This document shows, piece by piece, positions 45,679 to 54,980 of a stretch of 64,000 bases of DNA; the first letter of the stretch is position 1; every line of letters begins with the position of its first letter. Source of the stretch: Didymella arachidicola (lineage: Eukaryota; Ascomycota; Dothideomycetes; Pleosporales; Didymellaceae); contig CM049997.1 in NCBI GenBank assembly GCA_016630955.3, forward strand, positions 744,001-808,000. Direction: 5' to 3'. The notes under the pieces are model-generated. The model was not told the origin of the DNA. It searched no databases and worked only from the letters and a program-made list of their open reading frames with translations. The translations under genes were made by a program, and so were the position numbers.

Positions 45679-47028
45679 ATGGGTCCCTCTCAGCCAGCAA
45701 GCGAGTTCAACTACGCTCGCCAGATCAAGTACTGGAGGCGGAATCTGAAAACATACCTCCCGCACTACTACACCAGCAATGACGCCAACCGGATGACCCT
45801 GGCTTTGTTCACCGTCTCCGCACTTGACATTCTGGGAGATCTAGACGGAGCTCTGTCCGCAGAGGAACGCCAAGGCTATGTCGATTGGGTCTATAACTGT
45901 CAACTGCCAGAGGGAGGTTTTCGGCCATGGCCTGGTTCCGATTTTGGAAAGAGGAGGGGTGACGAGAACAAGATCTGGGACCCTGCGCACGTGCCGGGCA
46001 CCTTTTTTGCCCTGCTTACCCTCGTAGTGCTGGGAGATGATTTGGAGAAGGTCAAGAGAAGGGAGATTTTGTTGTGGTTGAACAGAATGCAAAGGCGGGA
46101 GGGAGGTTTTGGCGAGACATTGGGTGTGAATGATTTCGTCCACGGCGGGAACGACTCGAGATTCGGGTACATGGCCACGGGGATTCGCTGGATACTACGA
46201 GGTGACCACGAGGGTCCATGTGGTGATGTGCCAGACATCAGGATAGACGACTTTGTCAGCTGCGTCCGCGAAGCCGAATCCTACGACGGGGGCATTTCGG
46301 AAGCCCCGTTCCACGAGGCCCATGCTGGTTTCACAAGCTGCGCCATCGCCGCTCTGCACTTTGTTGACCGCCTGCCACAATCACCTGGACAGGAGCCTGA
46401 TGGTCGCAGACGCGGAGTGACGAACCTCAGCAATACCCTGCATTGGCTAGCCTCGCGGCAGACGGCAACGCTGGAGGAGGACGACAGTATAGACACGTTC
46501 GACGACGAGACGGACACGGCGAATACATGCCATGATGGTCACTCTTTCGTCAAAGTCAGCGCCCTCCCAACAATATCTGTGGAAACAACGGTGGGTTCGC
46601 AGCCTAAAGTCCCATTTGACCTTGCCTGGGTGGGGATGAACGGACGATGCAACAAGATTGCAGATACATGCTACGCCTACTGGGTGTCGTCGCCTCTCCA
46701 GATTCTCGGTCACATGGACATCATAAGCACGAAGCCCATCCGCAGGTACTTGCTGGACAAGACGCAACACGCCATGGGCGGCTTTGGAAAGGTCGTGGAT
46801 GACCCGCCGGACATGTACCATTCCTTCCTGGGGGTAATGGTATTGGCAATGTTCGGGGAGCCGGGGCTGCAGAACGTTGATGCGGCGCTGTGCATCACAG
46901 AGAAGGCGAAGAAGCACTTGGAGTCGTTGCCGTGGAGGAGAGAGGCTATAGCATCGATAAAGAGCAACGGTGCAGGACACGGAAGCATCCGCCAGGTCGC
47001 CGCGGACAGAATACAGACAGACTCATAG
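45679..47028 (+). CDS. CDC43: Geranylgeranyltransferase type I beta subunit
   Basis: A single 449-aa exon. It shows the prenyltransferase beta-subunit repeat pattern (QLPEGGFRPWPGSDF, RREGGFGETLGVND, ESYDGGISEAPFHEAHAGF, HAMGGFGKVVDDPPD) and the zinc-binding residues: Asp and Cys in IADTCYAYW and His in MYHSFLGVMVL. RFGYMATGIRWIL is also typical. With the shared alpha subunit (Ram2) the enzyme attaches geranylgeranyl to CaaL-ending proteins such as Cdc42 and Rho1 so they can bind membranes. It is longer than yeast Cdc43 (376 aa) because of an acidic insert around residues 240-300. It diverges from the Rgd2-like gene. Confidence 0.94.
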   Translation: MGPSQPASEFNYARQIKYWRRNLKTYLPHYYTSNDANRMTLALFTVSALDILGDLDGALSAEERQGYVDWVYNCQLPEGGFRPWPGSDFGKRRGDENKIWDPAHVPGTFFALLTLVVLGDDLEKVKRREILLWLNRMQRREGGFGETLGVNDFVHGGNDSRFGYMATGIRWILRGDHEGPCGDVPDIRIDDFVSCVREAESYDGGISEAPFHEAHAGFTSCAIAALHFVDRLPQSPGQEPDGRRRGVTNLSNTLHWLASRQTATLEEDDSIDTFDDETDTANTCHDGHSFVKVSALPTISVETTVGSQPKVPFDLAWVGMNGRCNKIADTCYAYWVSSPLQILGHMDIISTKPIRRYLLDKTQHAMGGFGKVVDDPPDMYHSFLGVMVLAMFGEPGLQNVDAALCITEKAKKHLESLPWRREAIASIKSNGAGHGSIRQVAADRIQTDS

Positions 47029-47196
47029 AGCACCATTCAATAGACCGATGCAGGCCCCTCACCAGATTATACATGTTCATCGTTCAGCCGTCCTCCATCA
47101 CCAGAACTTAGCCCCACTCTAGCGCCTCCCGCCCTAATCCCTGTCCAAAAAGTCTCGCTGCACAACTTCAACACAACCAGCAAAGCAGCTCGCAAA

Positions 47197-47210
47197 CCCC
47201 CCCCCCCCCC
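47197..47210. repeat. Poly-C run in leader of RRP17
   Basis: About 14 C's lie roughly 20 bases upstream of the ATG at 47230. Such runs are prone to length variation and sequencing error. Confidence 0.9.
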
Positions 47211-47229
47211 AAACCCACCCACACCCACC

Positions 47230-48022
47230 ATGCGCTCCTTCCCGCCCACCAAAAAGCGCAAGCTCAAAACCGTGCACGAGGAAAACATTTCCTTCAACCC
47301 CGCCGCGCGCGAAGAATGGCTCACGGGGTTCCACAAGCGCAAACTGGAGCGGCGCAAGCACGCCGAGGCCGAGAACGCGAAGAAGGAAAAAGAAGAAAAG
47401 TTGCGGTTTAGGAAGGAGGTACGTCGCATTCACACAGAATCACAAGACATGATAAGTGGAGTGGAGTGGAGCAGTAAACTTGGTTGGTTGGAAGAGTGAC
47501 TGATTTTTTGGGAAGCTGCGCGAACAGCGCAAACTCGACCTGATCAAACACGTCAGCGAGACGAATCGGCTGATGCGGCTTGCGAACGGGGATATCCCCG
47601 CCTCCCCTTCATCCTCGTCCTCTTCTGACGACGACGACGAAGAGGCCGCGCCATTCACCGGCTTCGACTCGCCCATAAACCAGCAAGATGAATACATTGA
47701 CGAAGACAAATACACCAGCGTAACCGTCGAGTCGATTGGGATAACGCGCGCGGGGTTTACGCGGCCGGGGGAAGAAGCAGCCGAGTTGCAAAGAGAGCGG
47801 GAGTTGCAGTTGCAAAAAGAGGCTGAGGCGAAGGAGAAGGGGAAGAGGGTGTGGACTAAAGAGCGGCCGAGGAGCGAGCGGCCGAAGAAGAAAAAGGTTA
47901 AATTCAGGTATGAGACCAAGGCGGAGAGGAAGGTGGAGAGGATGAAGCAGGGGGCGAAGAAGAAGAAGTTGGCTGAGAAGAAGAAGTTGGCTGAGAAGAG
48001 GGCAAAGGGGAAGGAGGAGTGA
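47230..48022 (+). CDS. RRP17: Ribosomal RNA-processing protein 17 (Nop25 family)
   Basis: Two exons (47230-47418, 47516-48022) join to 231 aa. The N terminus has the Nop25 family block: ENISFNPAAREEWLTGFHKR, KLERRKHAEAENAKKE and LRFRKELREQRKLDLIKH across the intron. A Ser/acidic linker (SPSSSSSSDDDDEE) follows, then a Lys/Arg-rich tail (RPKKKKVKFRYETKAER, KKKKLAEKKKLAEKR). Rrp17 is a nucleolar 5'-3' exonuclease needed for 5' trimming of 5.8S and 25S rRNA precursors in yeast. Length matches yeast Rrp17 (235 aa). Directly after the TGA the same frame goes on as a Glu run (see findings). Confidence 0.9.
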
Positions 48023-48584
48023 GAAGAAGAAGAAGAGGAGGAGGAGGAGGAGGGAAAAAAAAAAGAGTAGAGTATTATTGGATATTGGTGATACCCGGTT
48101 ACGGATCATATGCATGGGTGGAGTCTGGCGCAGTACAAAATAGTAGCAGCACATTGGTCAAGCGTTGGATTCTAGAACGGAACATGGCAAGGGTGAGAGC
48201 CAAGACGAAACAGTAAACATATATGTGAGTGTGCAATGAACATGGCAATGCATCACAGAGAGAAAGTGAGCATGGACATCACAGCTAATAAAAGTGTGAT
48301 TGAACGTAGTGTGATGAAGGTAAAGTGTGATTGTGCAGACCGCCAGCAGTGTTGCCCATCAGGACACATCAACAGTGTACAAGCCCGTCATCAGAAGAGG
48401 ACCGATATGCAATAGGGGAAAGGGGTTGTGATGGTGCCTCGTGTGTCTCCACCAGTCGTCGACGCGCACGGTCGCGCGCTCATCTCGGTATGGGTCGACG
48501 AAACTGGAGATTGGATGCTCTAGACGGGGTATTCGACTGGCAAGCAGGTCAACAACCGCAAAGGAGACGTGTGGCAGAGCGAGA
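48023..48584. other. Intergenic, 562 bp (convergent)
   Basis: It begins with a purine-only GAA/GAG tract to about 48068, then AT-richer DNA that should be the 3' UTRs of RRP17 and the tropomyosin gene. No gene was recognised. Confidence 0.5.
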
Positions 48585-49200
48585 TCAGATGTTACCGATC
48601 TCCTTGACAAAGTCGTCGAGCTCCTTCTTGGTGTCTGCGTATTTCTTGGCCATCTCCTCGTACTTTGATTCCCACTGGTCCCGCGACTGCTCGAGAGCCT
48701 GGACTTTGCGTTCGTAGTGGCCGGACTTGACGTCGGTTTGGCGGAGCCTGGCATGTTAGACAATGGCTCGACTCGATGGTGTCTTGCATGGACTCACTTC
48801 TCGTTGAGCTCGCGGATGGTCCTGTCAGACTCCTCAGCCTCTTCCTCAAGAACCTGGATCTTGCGCTGCAGGCTCTCGGCCTGGGTGCCAGCCTGAGCGC
48901 CTGCACCGGCCTCGTCCTTGAATTGCTTGACTTGCGCTTCGAGCTTCTCGACCTCGCTCTCGAGGACCGAGTTCTTGTGCGAGAGCGAGGTGATCTCCTG
49001 CTCCTTCTGTGTCGTCTCGCCCTCGAGCTGCTTGACCTTGGCCTTGTACTCCTCGGCCTTGGCTCCGCTCTCGTCGGCCTCGACGCGGAGAGCCTCCATG
49101 CGCTGCGGGGTGCTTAGCTGGCGTGTCCAACGGGTGCCAGCGGCCAGCAGAAAGGGTCCGGCGGGGTAGCGGGCAGACTCACCTTCTTGATCTGGTCCAT
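48585..49200 (-). CDS. TPM1: Tropomyosin
   Basis: Three exons (49200-49183, 49102-48798, 48747-48585) give exactly 161 aa, the length of S. pombe Cdc8 and yeast Tpm2. The whole protein is an alpha-helical coiled coil with a regular heptad pattern: MDQIKKRMEALRVEADESG, KQLEGETTQKEQEITSLSH, NSVLESEVEKLEAQVK, VLEEEAEESDRTIRELNEK, and an end with KELDDFVKEIGNI. Tropomyosin coats formin-made actin cables and contractile rings, supporting polarised growth and cytokinesis. The first coding exon is six codons. The gene is head-to-head with the securin-like candidate, 406 bp apart. Confidence 0.94.
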
Positions 49201-49606
49201 GGCTGCGGGGGGGGTAGGTGCTGCTGTAGAGGGGTTTGAGGGAGGGGAGTGAGAGACGGGCAGTGAGGTCGCAGAGAGCTGTCAAGGGTGTGTGTGGATG
49301 TGGGTGTGGTGTTGACTGTTGGCTGTGAGAATTGGGGCGCTGATAATGCGGGCATGGGCGCCGCCAAAGGAGAACCCCTGTCTCGCCAAAGCCCCTGCCA
49401 GGCTGCCACACCGCCTTGGGGCGTGCTCGGGCAAGCTCGACGGGCCCCGACCAGCGTTGCCCGTAGCAGCGGGGGCCGTAAACAAACGCAGCCGCGCCCA
49501 GCCATTCCAGCCCGCCCGCGAGCAACGCCAGCAGCGCGCAACGTCACCGCCTGCCAGCACCACACCGACCCGCACCCGATCCTCGACGCACCCCCGATGG
49601 GACAAG
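49201..49606. promoter_or_regulatory. Divergent intergenic region, 406 bp
   Basis: This is the shared upstream region of the tropomyosin (minus) and securin-like (plus) genes; it is GC-rich with short G/C runs and no clear TATA. Confidence 0.5.
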
Positions 49607-51056
49607 ATGGCGACGCTCGCAGCACACGACCAGGAGAACGCCGTCCGCAGCCTGCAGCTCGGCCCTGGAGGCAAGCCGCTGGCCGCCGGCGCAAAGAGCC
49701 TCGCCGCGAAAACACCCGCCGCCAAAGCCCCCAAGACGCCCTTCAAGGTGCCGCTCAACGATGAGAACGCCGCCGCTAAGGGTGCAAAGGGCGAGGGCAA
49801 GAGCAGCCTGCTGCTGACGGCCAAGCAGGGCGGCCAGCCCGACGCCAGCGCCTTTGTCACACCCGCGGGTACGCGATGCGACGAGACGAGACGGCACGCG
49901 ACTGACTGCACACACAGGGCCCCGCACCCGCGCACCGCTCGGCGCAAAGACGACCAACGCCAAAGGCAAGGCCTTCCAGACGCCCGCGCCGCTCGCCTCG
50001 TCGGCCAAAACCCTCAAGGCCAGCCCGCGCCTGCGCCGCCCCAAAGTCAAAGTCCACCAGCCCGAGCCCACCGCCGACGCCGAAGATGACGTCCCCGAGA
50101 TCGAGTACATGGCGCCGAAGGAGGTCCCGCTGCTCGACGACATGGACGACTACATCCCGCGGGACTGGGACTTCTCCATCCTCTCTGGCCCGGACGCCAT
50201 GCGCGGCATCACCAGCGCCTACCACAACCCCACCGAGGACGACGGCCGCACGCGGGGACAGCGCGAGTTCGAAGAGAGCCTCGAGCGCGACCGCAAGAAG
50301 AGGGACGACGACTTCGACAAGGTCTTTGCCGCGCAGATGGCCAGGGACGACGCCGAGACCAGACGCTACTTTGGCATCACCGAGCCCAAGAAGCAGACGC
50401 CAGCTGTGCGCCCTGCCACGGGACTCTCCACCATGCGTGCCCGCTCAGCAGCCACCGCCCTCGCTCCCGCAGACCGTCCCACACCCCGATTCGGCGCCTC
50501 CACGGCCGCAGCACGCGTCCCTACCGGAATAGTATCCGGCAAGAAGACCTCCAAGACACCAGTAGCGTCTACATTCACTCGTCATGCCCGCCACGTATCC
50601 GCCGTAGCCTCGTCCAAGAGCACCATCGGCTACGCCCAGGGCCGCGCAGTCCGCTCGACCTCAGCCATGCGCCCTCCCCTCTCCAACGTAACCAAGCCCC
50701 TCGGCCCCAGCCTCTCCACCACCAAACGCGCAGGCACCACAACCCCCTCTCTCGCACCCGCACACCACCGCACCCTCAGCGCTGCTGCATCCACCAGCTC
50801 CCGCCCCTTCTCCCGCTCGAGCTCCACCTCGACCACCGCCACCCTCGTCGCGCCCTCGCACGCTGACCCCTTCGAGGAGACGGCAGATAGCGTCGAGCGC
50901 GAGCTCGAACTCTTGGCCCTCCAGGACGATATGCCCGACGACGACGAGTGGCTTAATAGCTTTGGCAATCAGCTTGGTGGTGGCGATCCGCTTGACGACG
51001 AGTTTGGAGATTTTCAGCTCCAGCTGCCAGAGGGTTTTGAGCGCTCAATCGTATGA
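49607..51056 (+). CDS. Disordered D-box-containing protein, securin (Cut2/Pds1)-like candidate
   Basis: Two exons (49607-49868, 49918-51056) join to 466 aa. Near the N terminus is HDQENAVRSL, close to a KEN box, and at about residues 92-101 RAPLGAKTTN, an R-x-x-L...N destruction box, followed by KGKAFQTP. The middle is basic and Thr/Ser/Pro/Ala-rich; there is an acidic-aromatic block (VPEIEYMAPKEVPLLDD, DYIPRDWDFSI) and an acidic C terminus (DDEWLNSFGNQ, DDEFGDFQLQLPEG). The order of KEN-like box, D-box, basic middle and acidic C terminus is that of securins, whose sequences are poorly conserved. S. pombe Cut2 also has R-x-x-L-G-type boxes. The securin role is inference; a different APC/C substrate is equally possible. 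The coding sequence itself is secure. Confidence 0.55.
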
Positions 51057-51484
51057 GTACAGCGACAAAGGGCATTTTTGGTGAGAAGAATGGGGTAGAT
51101 TGTATTGTATGGGCTTTTGTATACCGTACGGATGGAGAACAGATTGTTTCCTTTGTAAGCGCAACTCCATTACGACTCTGGATATGACGATGGAGTTTTT
51201 TGTGCGGTTTGGATACCTCGTTCCTTTTCTCTTTTCTTTTCGTTTTGCTTCAAATGGCGCCGAGGATGCACGGTCGATGGGCTCGTAACTCGTAGTCCTA
51301 ATTTGCACATTGCTATCCTCCATTCCACCTACTCTTTTTTCTCTATTGTCATGTACAACAACACAACAGATTCCCGTATTCCAGTCACCACTTATACACC
51401 TTACCTGGCTCTGAGCCGAGAACCCCCGTAAGTTTCTAGCCCTGTAATCCAAATACTCAGCGTTCGCGTTCGAGCTATGGATCA

Positions 51485-51506
51485 CCGAGCCGAGCCGAGC
51501 CGAGCC
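51485..51506. repeat. Short tandem repeat, unit GAGCC
   Basis: Four perfect tandem copies of a 5-bp unit. Confidence 0.9.
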
Positions 51507-51613
51507 ACTTGACCATCTCCTGCTCCAACGCCGGCGTAGAGTTGAGGAATACACAATTCCAAGTCCAACAGCACTTCACGTCTTGTCTAGTCTTGTGTGA
51601 TTATGTGTTTTGT

Positions 51614-51623
<10 letters not shown>

Positions 51624-51652
<29 letters not shown>
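51624..51652. repeat. Poly-A tract, about 29 bp
   Basis: An uninterrupted A run preceded by T-rich DNA. No target-site duplication or retroelement body was seen next to it. Confidence 0.92.
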
Positions 51653-51919
51653 CGAAAGAGCGAGGCGTGCGGGTGCCCTTGGTAATAAAGTTGCGAGCGA
51701 GAGATGAGGCAAGGCAAGGCACGGCAAGGTTAGAGCAAAAGTTGGGCGTTTATTCACCGTGAAAAGGGTACATGATATCACTGCTTATCGAAACATGTGG
51801 GGTCATCTAATCGAGACTTATTCATCATTGCATCGCTTGATTCTGTCGTATTGGTTACAGATCCTCTATGGACGTCTTCGTTCATGTCGTTGATATCATC
51901 CCGTCCCACTCCGACCCCT

Positions 51920-52763
51920 CTAATCCTTCTTGAGCGGCGTGAACGACTCCTTGATACCGTCCTTGGTGATGATCATCATCTGCAGCCCGTCGCCGACCTC
52001 AATGTGCCTCTCTACCGCACTCGTGAACGCGTCTCGTACCAGATCCTCGACATGATTCTGCGGCAGAGGTTGTGGGACGATGGTCTTCAGGTTGTGTCCG
52101 GTCCCGCTGCCCGGCTCGTACTGGTTCTTGAAGTTGACTTGGTTGTCTAAGAATGGCATGATGAGTGATGCTGCCGCACCCGCGGCTCTGCACTGCTCCC
52201 TCTCGTAGCTGCCAACAGGGTCATACGAGTACAGCGCGCCCTTGCCGTCCTCGTCCAGACCACCCAGGATTGCGTGTACGTAGTAGGGGAAGAATCGCTT
52301 GTTGTAGAGGATGTGACTGAGGCGCTGCGCGCATGCTGACACCGTCATGGGCTTGCCGTGCTTGTACTTGTACATCTTGACGATGGTGTCGAGGTGCTCC
52401 TTCAGCGCATGGCCATCCGCAGCGAAACCGACTACAGAGAGCACTATCCGTGCATCCTTGTTGTCCGGTCCCTCGCCGCCGATCTTGAAGAGCTTGGGCT
52501 CGTATCGTGTGTTGATGTTGTAGCCTGATGTGGATCGAGTGTCGCCGGCGAGGATGGTGAAGTCAGCGCCAGAGATACCGAGCGTCGAACCGCCGTTGTC
52601 GGTGTAGCTATCCTCGTTAGTACACATGTTCCATAACTGACTGCGGAATGACCAACGGGTAGAAGCCGTGCTGCCTCTCGCCGGAGGGAACAGCTGTGGG
52701 GGTGCTCTTGAACGAGTAGCCTGGGCCACCCTGCGGAGGTGCTCCAGAGAAGATGGCGCTCAT
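51920..52763 (-). CDS. PRE7: Proteasome subunit beta6 (Pre7-like)
   Basis: Two exons (52763-52657, 52607-51920) join to 264 aa. The intron has a perfect TACTAACG branch site 7 bases before its AG. After a short N-terminal segment the mature-type domain begins YTDNGGSTLGISGADF, with ILAGDTRSTSGYNINTRYE and FKIGGEGPDNKDARIVLS, then a typical NTN-hydrolase fold end (ITKDGIKESFTPLKKD). There is no catalytic Thr at the domain start (it reads Tyr-Thr-Asp-Asn-Gly-Gly without the TT-x-G motif), as in the inactive beta6 subunit of the 20S core. It is head-to-head with the beta4 gene. Confidence 0.94.
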
Positions 52764-53125
52764 CGTGAAGGAATCGAGACTGTCGTAGTATACGGGTAGC
52801 CTTGTATGTTACTATTGCGAGCCGGACGGAGGTGAGGTGGCGGGCGGCTTGTTTGGTGGTGGTGATGCTGAAGCTCGAGTTGACGCGGGCTCGATTGCCT
52901 ACGCAGCACGCCAAGGCCGAAGCTGGTGAAGCTACGACCACCGCCCGCCGCGTCGTGGAGCTGCCTTAACGGCGACTGCCACCATCAACACCGCCTCCAT
53001 ACACGACACTCCCACACATTCGCCTCCACGACCAGAGCGTAGCTGTGCAGTACTGTCGTGCAATAAGGAATCAACTCATCCACGTCGGCAATCAAACTTG
53101 TCCGACGACATACAACTAAGTCACA
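52764..53125. promoter_or_regulatory. Bidirectional promoter of two proteasome beta genes
   Basis: 362 bp separate the beta6 and beta4 starts. A TGCCACC element at 52977-52983 (GGTGGCA on the minus strand) equals seven bases of the yeast Rpn4/PACE box GGTGGCAAA; the last two bases differ. Whether a PACE-like control exists in this fungus is not known from the sequence. Confidence 0.5.
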
Positions 53126-53848
53126 ATGTAAGAGCATCATGTATATCAACAGTTCCACGAACTGACGAGATGCAGGGAGGTTCTACTTGGTATCACAGGG
53201 AAGGACTTTACCCTCATCGCCGCGTCCAAAGCCGCCATGCGAGGCGCCACCATCCTCAAGGCCACCGATGACAAGACCCGCGGACTGAACAAGCACACGC
53301 TGATGGCGTTCTCTGGAGAAGCCGGAGATACCGTTCAGTTCGCCGAGTATATCCAAGCAAATATCCAGCTGTACTCGATGCGCAACAACATGGAGCTTTC
53401 GCCCGCTGCTACCGCCAACTTCGTCCGTGGAGAGCTCGCGCGCGCACTGCGATCAAGGAAGCCGTACACAGTGAACCTGCTTCTTGGAGGCTATGACAGT
53501 ATCGCCGACAAGCCCTCACTATACTGGATCGACTACCTAGCGAGTTTGGCACCGGTACCCTACGCAGCACATGGATACGCTCAGTACGTTTTAACTCGAT
53601 AACACAGCTATTGTCTATTTCGAGCAATCTATTAACAACTCACCAGATACTACTGTCTGTCGTTACTTGACAAGCACCACCATCCCGATATCGACTACGA
53701 GCAGGGCATCAAGATCTTGAGAATGTGCACAGAGGAGCTTAAGCGCCGCATGCCGATCGACTTCAAGGGTGTCTTCGTCAAGGTGATCACAAAGGACGGC
53801 ATCAAGGACGTCGAATACGAGGACGACGTCAAGGTTGCGATACCCTAG
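53126..53848 (+). CDS. PRE1: Proteasome subunit beta4 (Pre1-like)
   Basis: Three coding exons (53126-53127, 53176-53583, 53647-53848) join to 203 aa (yeast Pre1 is 198). The start codon is split: exon 1 contributes AT and exon 2 the G, giving MEVLLGITGKDFTLIAASK. Further motifs are MRGATILKATDDKTRGLN, MAFSGEAGDTVQFAEYIQ, NLLLGGYDSIADKPSLYWID and YCLSLLDKHHHPDIDYEQG. Beta4 is one of the non-catalytic beta subunits: it begins with Met-Glu and lacks an N-terminal Thr. It builds the inner rings of the 20S core beside beta5, and is paired here with beta6 across a common promoter. Confidence 0.95.
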
Positions 53849-54980
53849 ATGGTCAGAGAGGGGGAAGAAATGGCGGAGAGTCAAGTGCTCGATTGACAGG
53901 TATAGCATACCTCTGAAAGGAAGACCCGCAGCACTCGACGTACAGAAGGCTAGCATTATGAGTGGAGTATGATAGACACGCCATAGTAAATGACCAAAAC
54001 TTACGAACGTAAATCAAAGTCATCGCTGTACGACGTTAAGAGAAACATCGAGCTGACCTAGGAAACACCGCTTCTCATACCTGAGAGGAGACCGCACCAG
54101 TCTGAAGGCAATGGATCAACATGCCTCCGAACAATAGATCGACCAATCGAGAGGATTTGTGCAGAGTTAGGCTACCTGTAGTGAATTCAACTACACGCGA
54201 GTATTGAGGATATGTCGTCTAATAAAGGGCAGCGATATCCGGTGAGGGCATTGCAGTTCGTGATAAGGTGAGAAGATTTGTAACCAGCAGAAGGGCCAGT
54301 AGGTTGCAAGATGCATGCAGATAAGTCTTGACTACTTCCCGCTTTCCTAAGATACAACTCAGTTTGAACTGCCCTATGCAGCTACTTGAAAACGGTTTTG
54401 CAGGTAAGAAGAGAGTCTAGCTGCAAGTGCCTCACCGAACATTGTCGCCCGCAATGGCGCAGTTGCTGGATGTATGTAAACTGAGCTGGAAAACATTGAA
54501 AGATGATACGTTCCATGACTGGCAGAGTTTGTTTGGGTAGACGACCAGATTGGTTTGGCACCTGGCATCCAACAAGGTCGAGCTGGACAAACGCACCATT
54601 CCATTATTGGAAGACCGAATCAACTTGGCAGGCTGGCTCAAGCCTTGCCTGTTTTCAAATTTCGGTCGTCCGCTTGAGGTTGGACAGGCGTATGATCTCC
54701 AAGGCATGTAACGATCGAGACTAAAGGCGGTTAGAGGGGATACGATCCGGAAGATCGCTGCGGCTCACAGTTCGCGCTGTGGCTGCGTCAGTCCAAAAGT
54801 GACATCATTGGAACCAGACCCTAAGAGCTACACCAGTCCATCATTATTAGCAGGGTCGCAGCAAGGCGGCGAGGATTGTGTTCGTCATATCCTTTGCTAT
54901 TGTAGACTTCCTCTTTCCCTCGATACTCCGCAGTAATATAACACCCCTGCGACGATCGTGTTTTACTGAAGAAGCTCAGA
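53849..54980. other. Intergenic, 1.13 kb
   Basis: This lies between beta4 and the eisosome-1-like gene. Open frames such as 54432-54707 minus show no domain or intron-coherent extension. The promoter of the eisosome gene is expected at the right end. Confidence 0.5.

Larger units (their letters stand above)
51057..51919. other. Intergenic, 863 bp (convergent)
   Basis: This contains the 3' flanks of the securin-like and beta6 genes, a short GAGCC tandem repeat and a long poly-A tract. No gene was recognised. Confidence 0.55.

Noticed and set aside
51624..51652. Poly-A tract as the 3' tail of a retroposed element
   Set aside because: No element body, no target-site duplication and no coding remains beside it; treated as a simple repeat.
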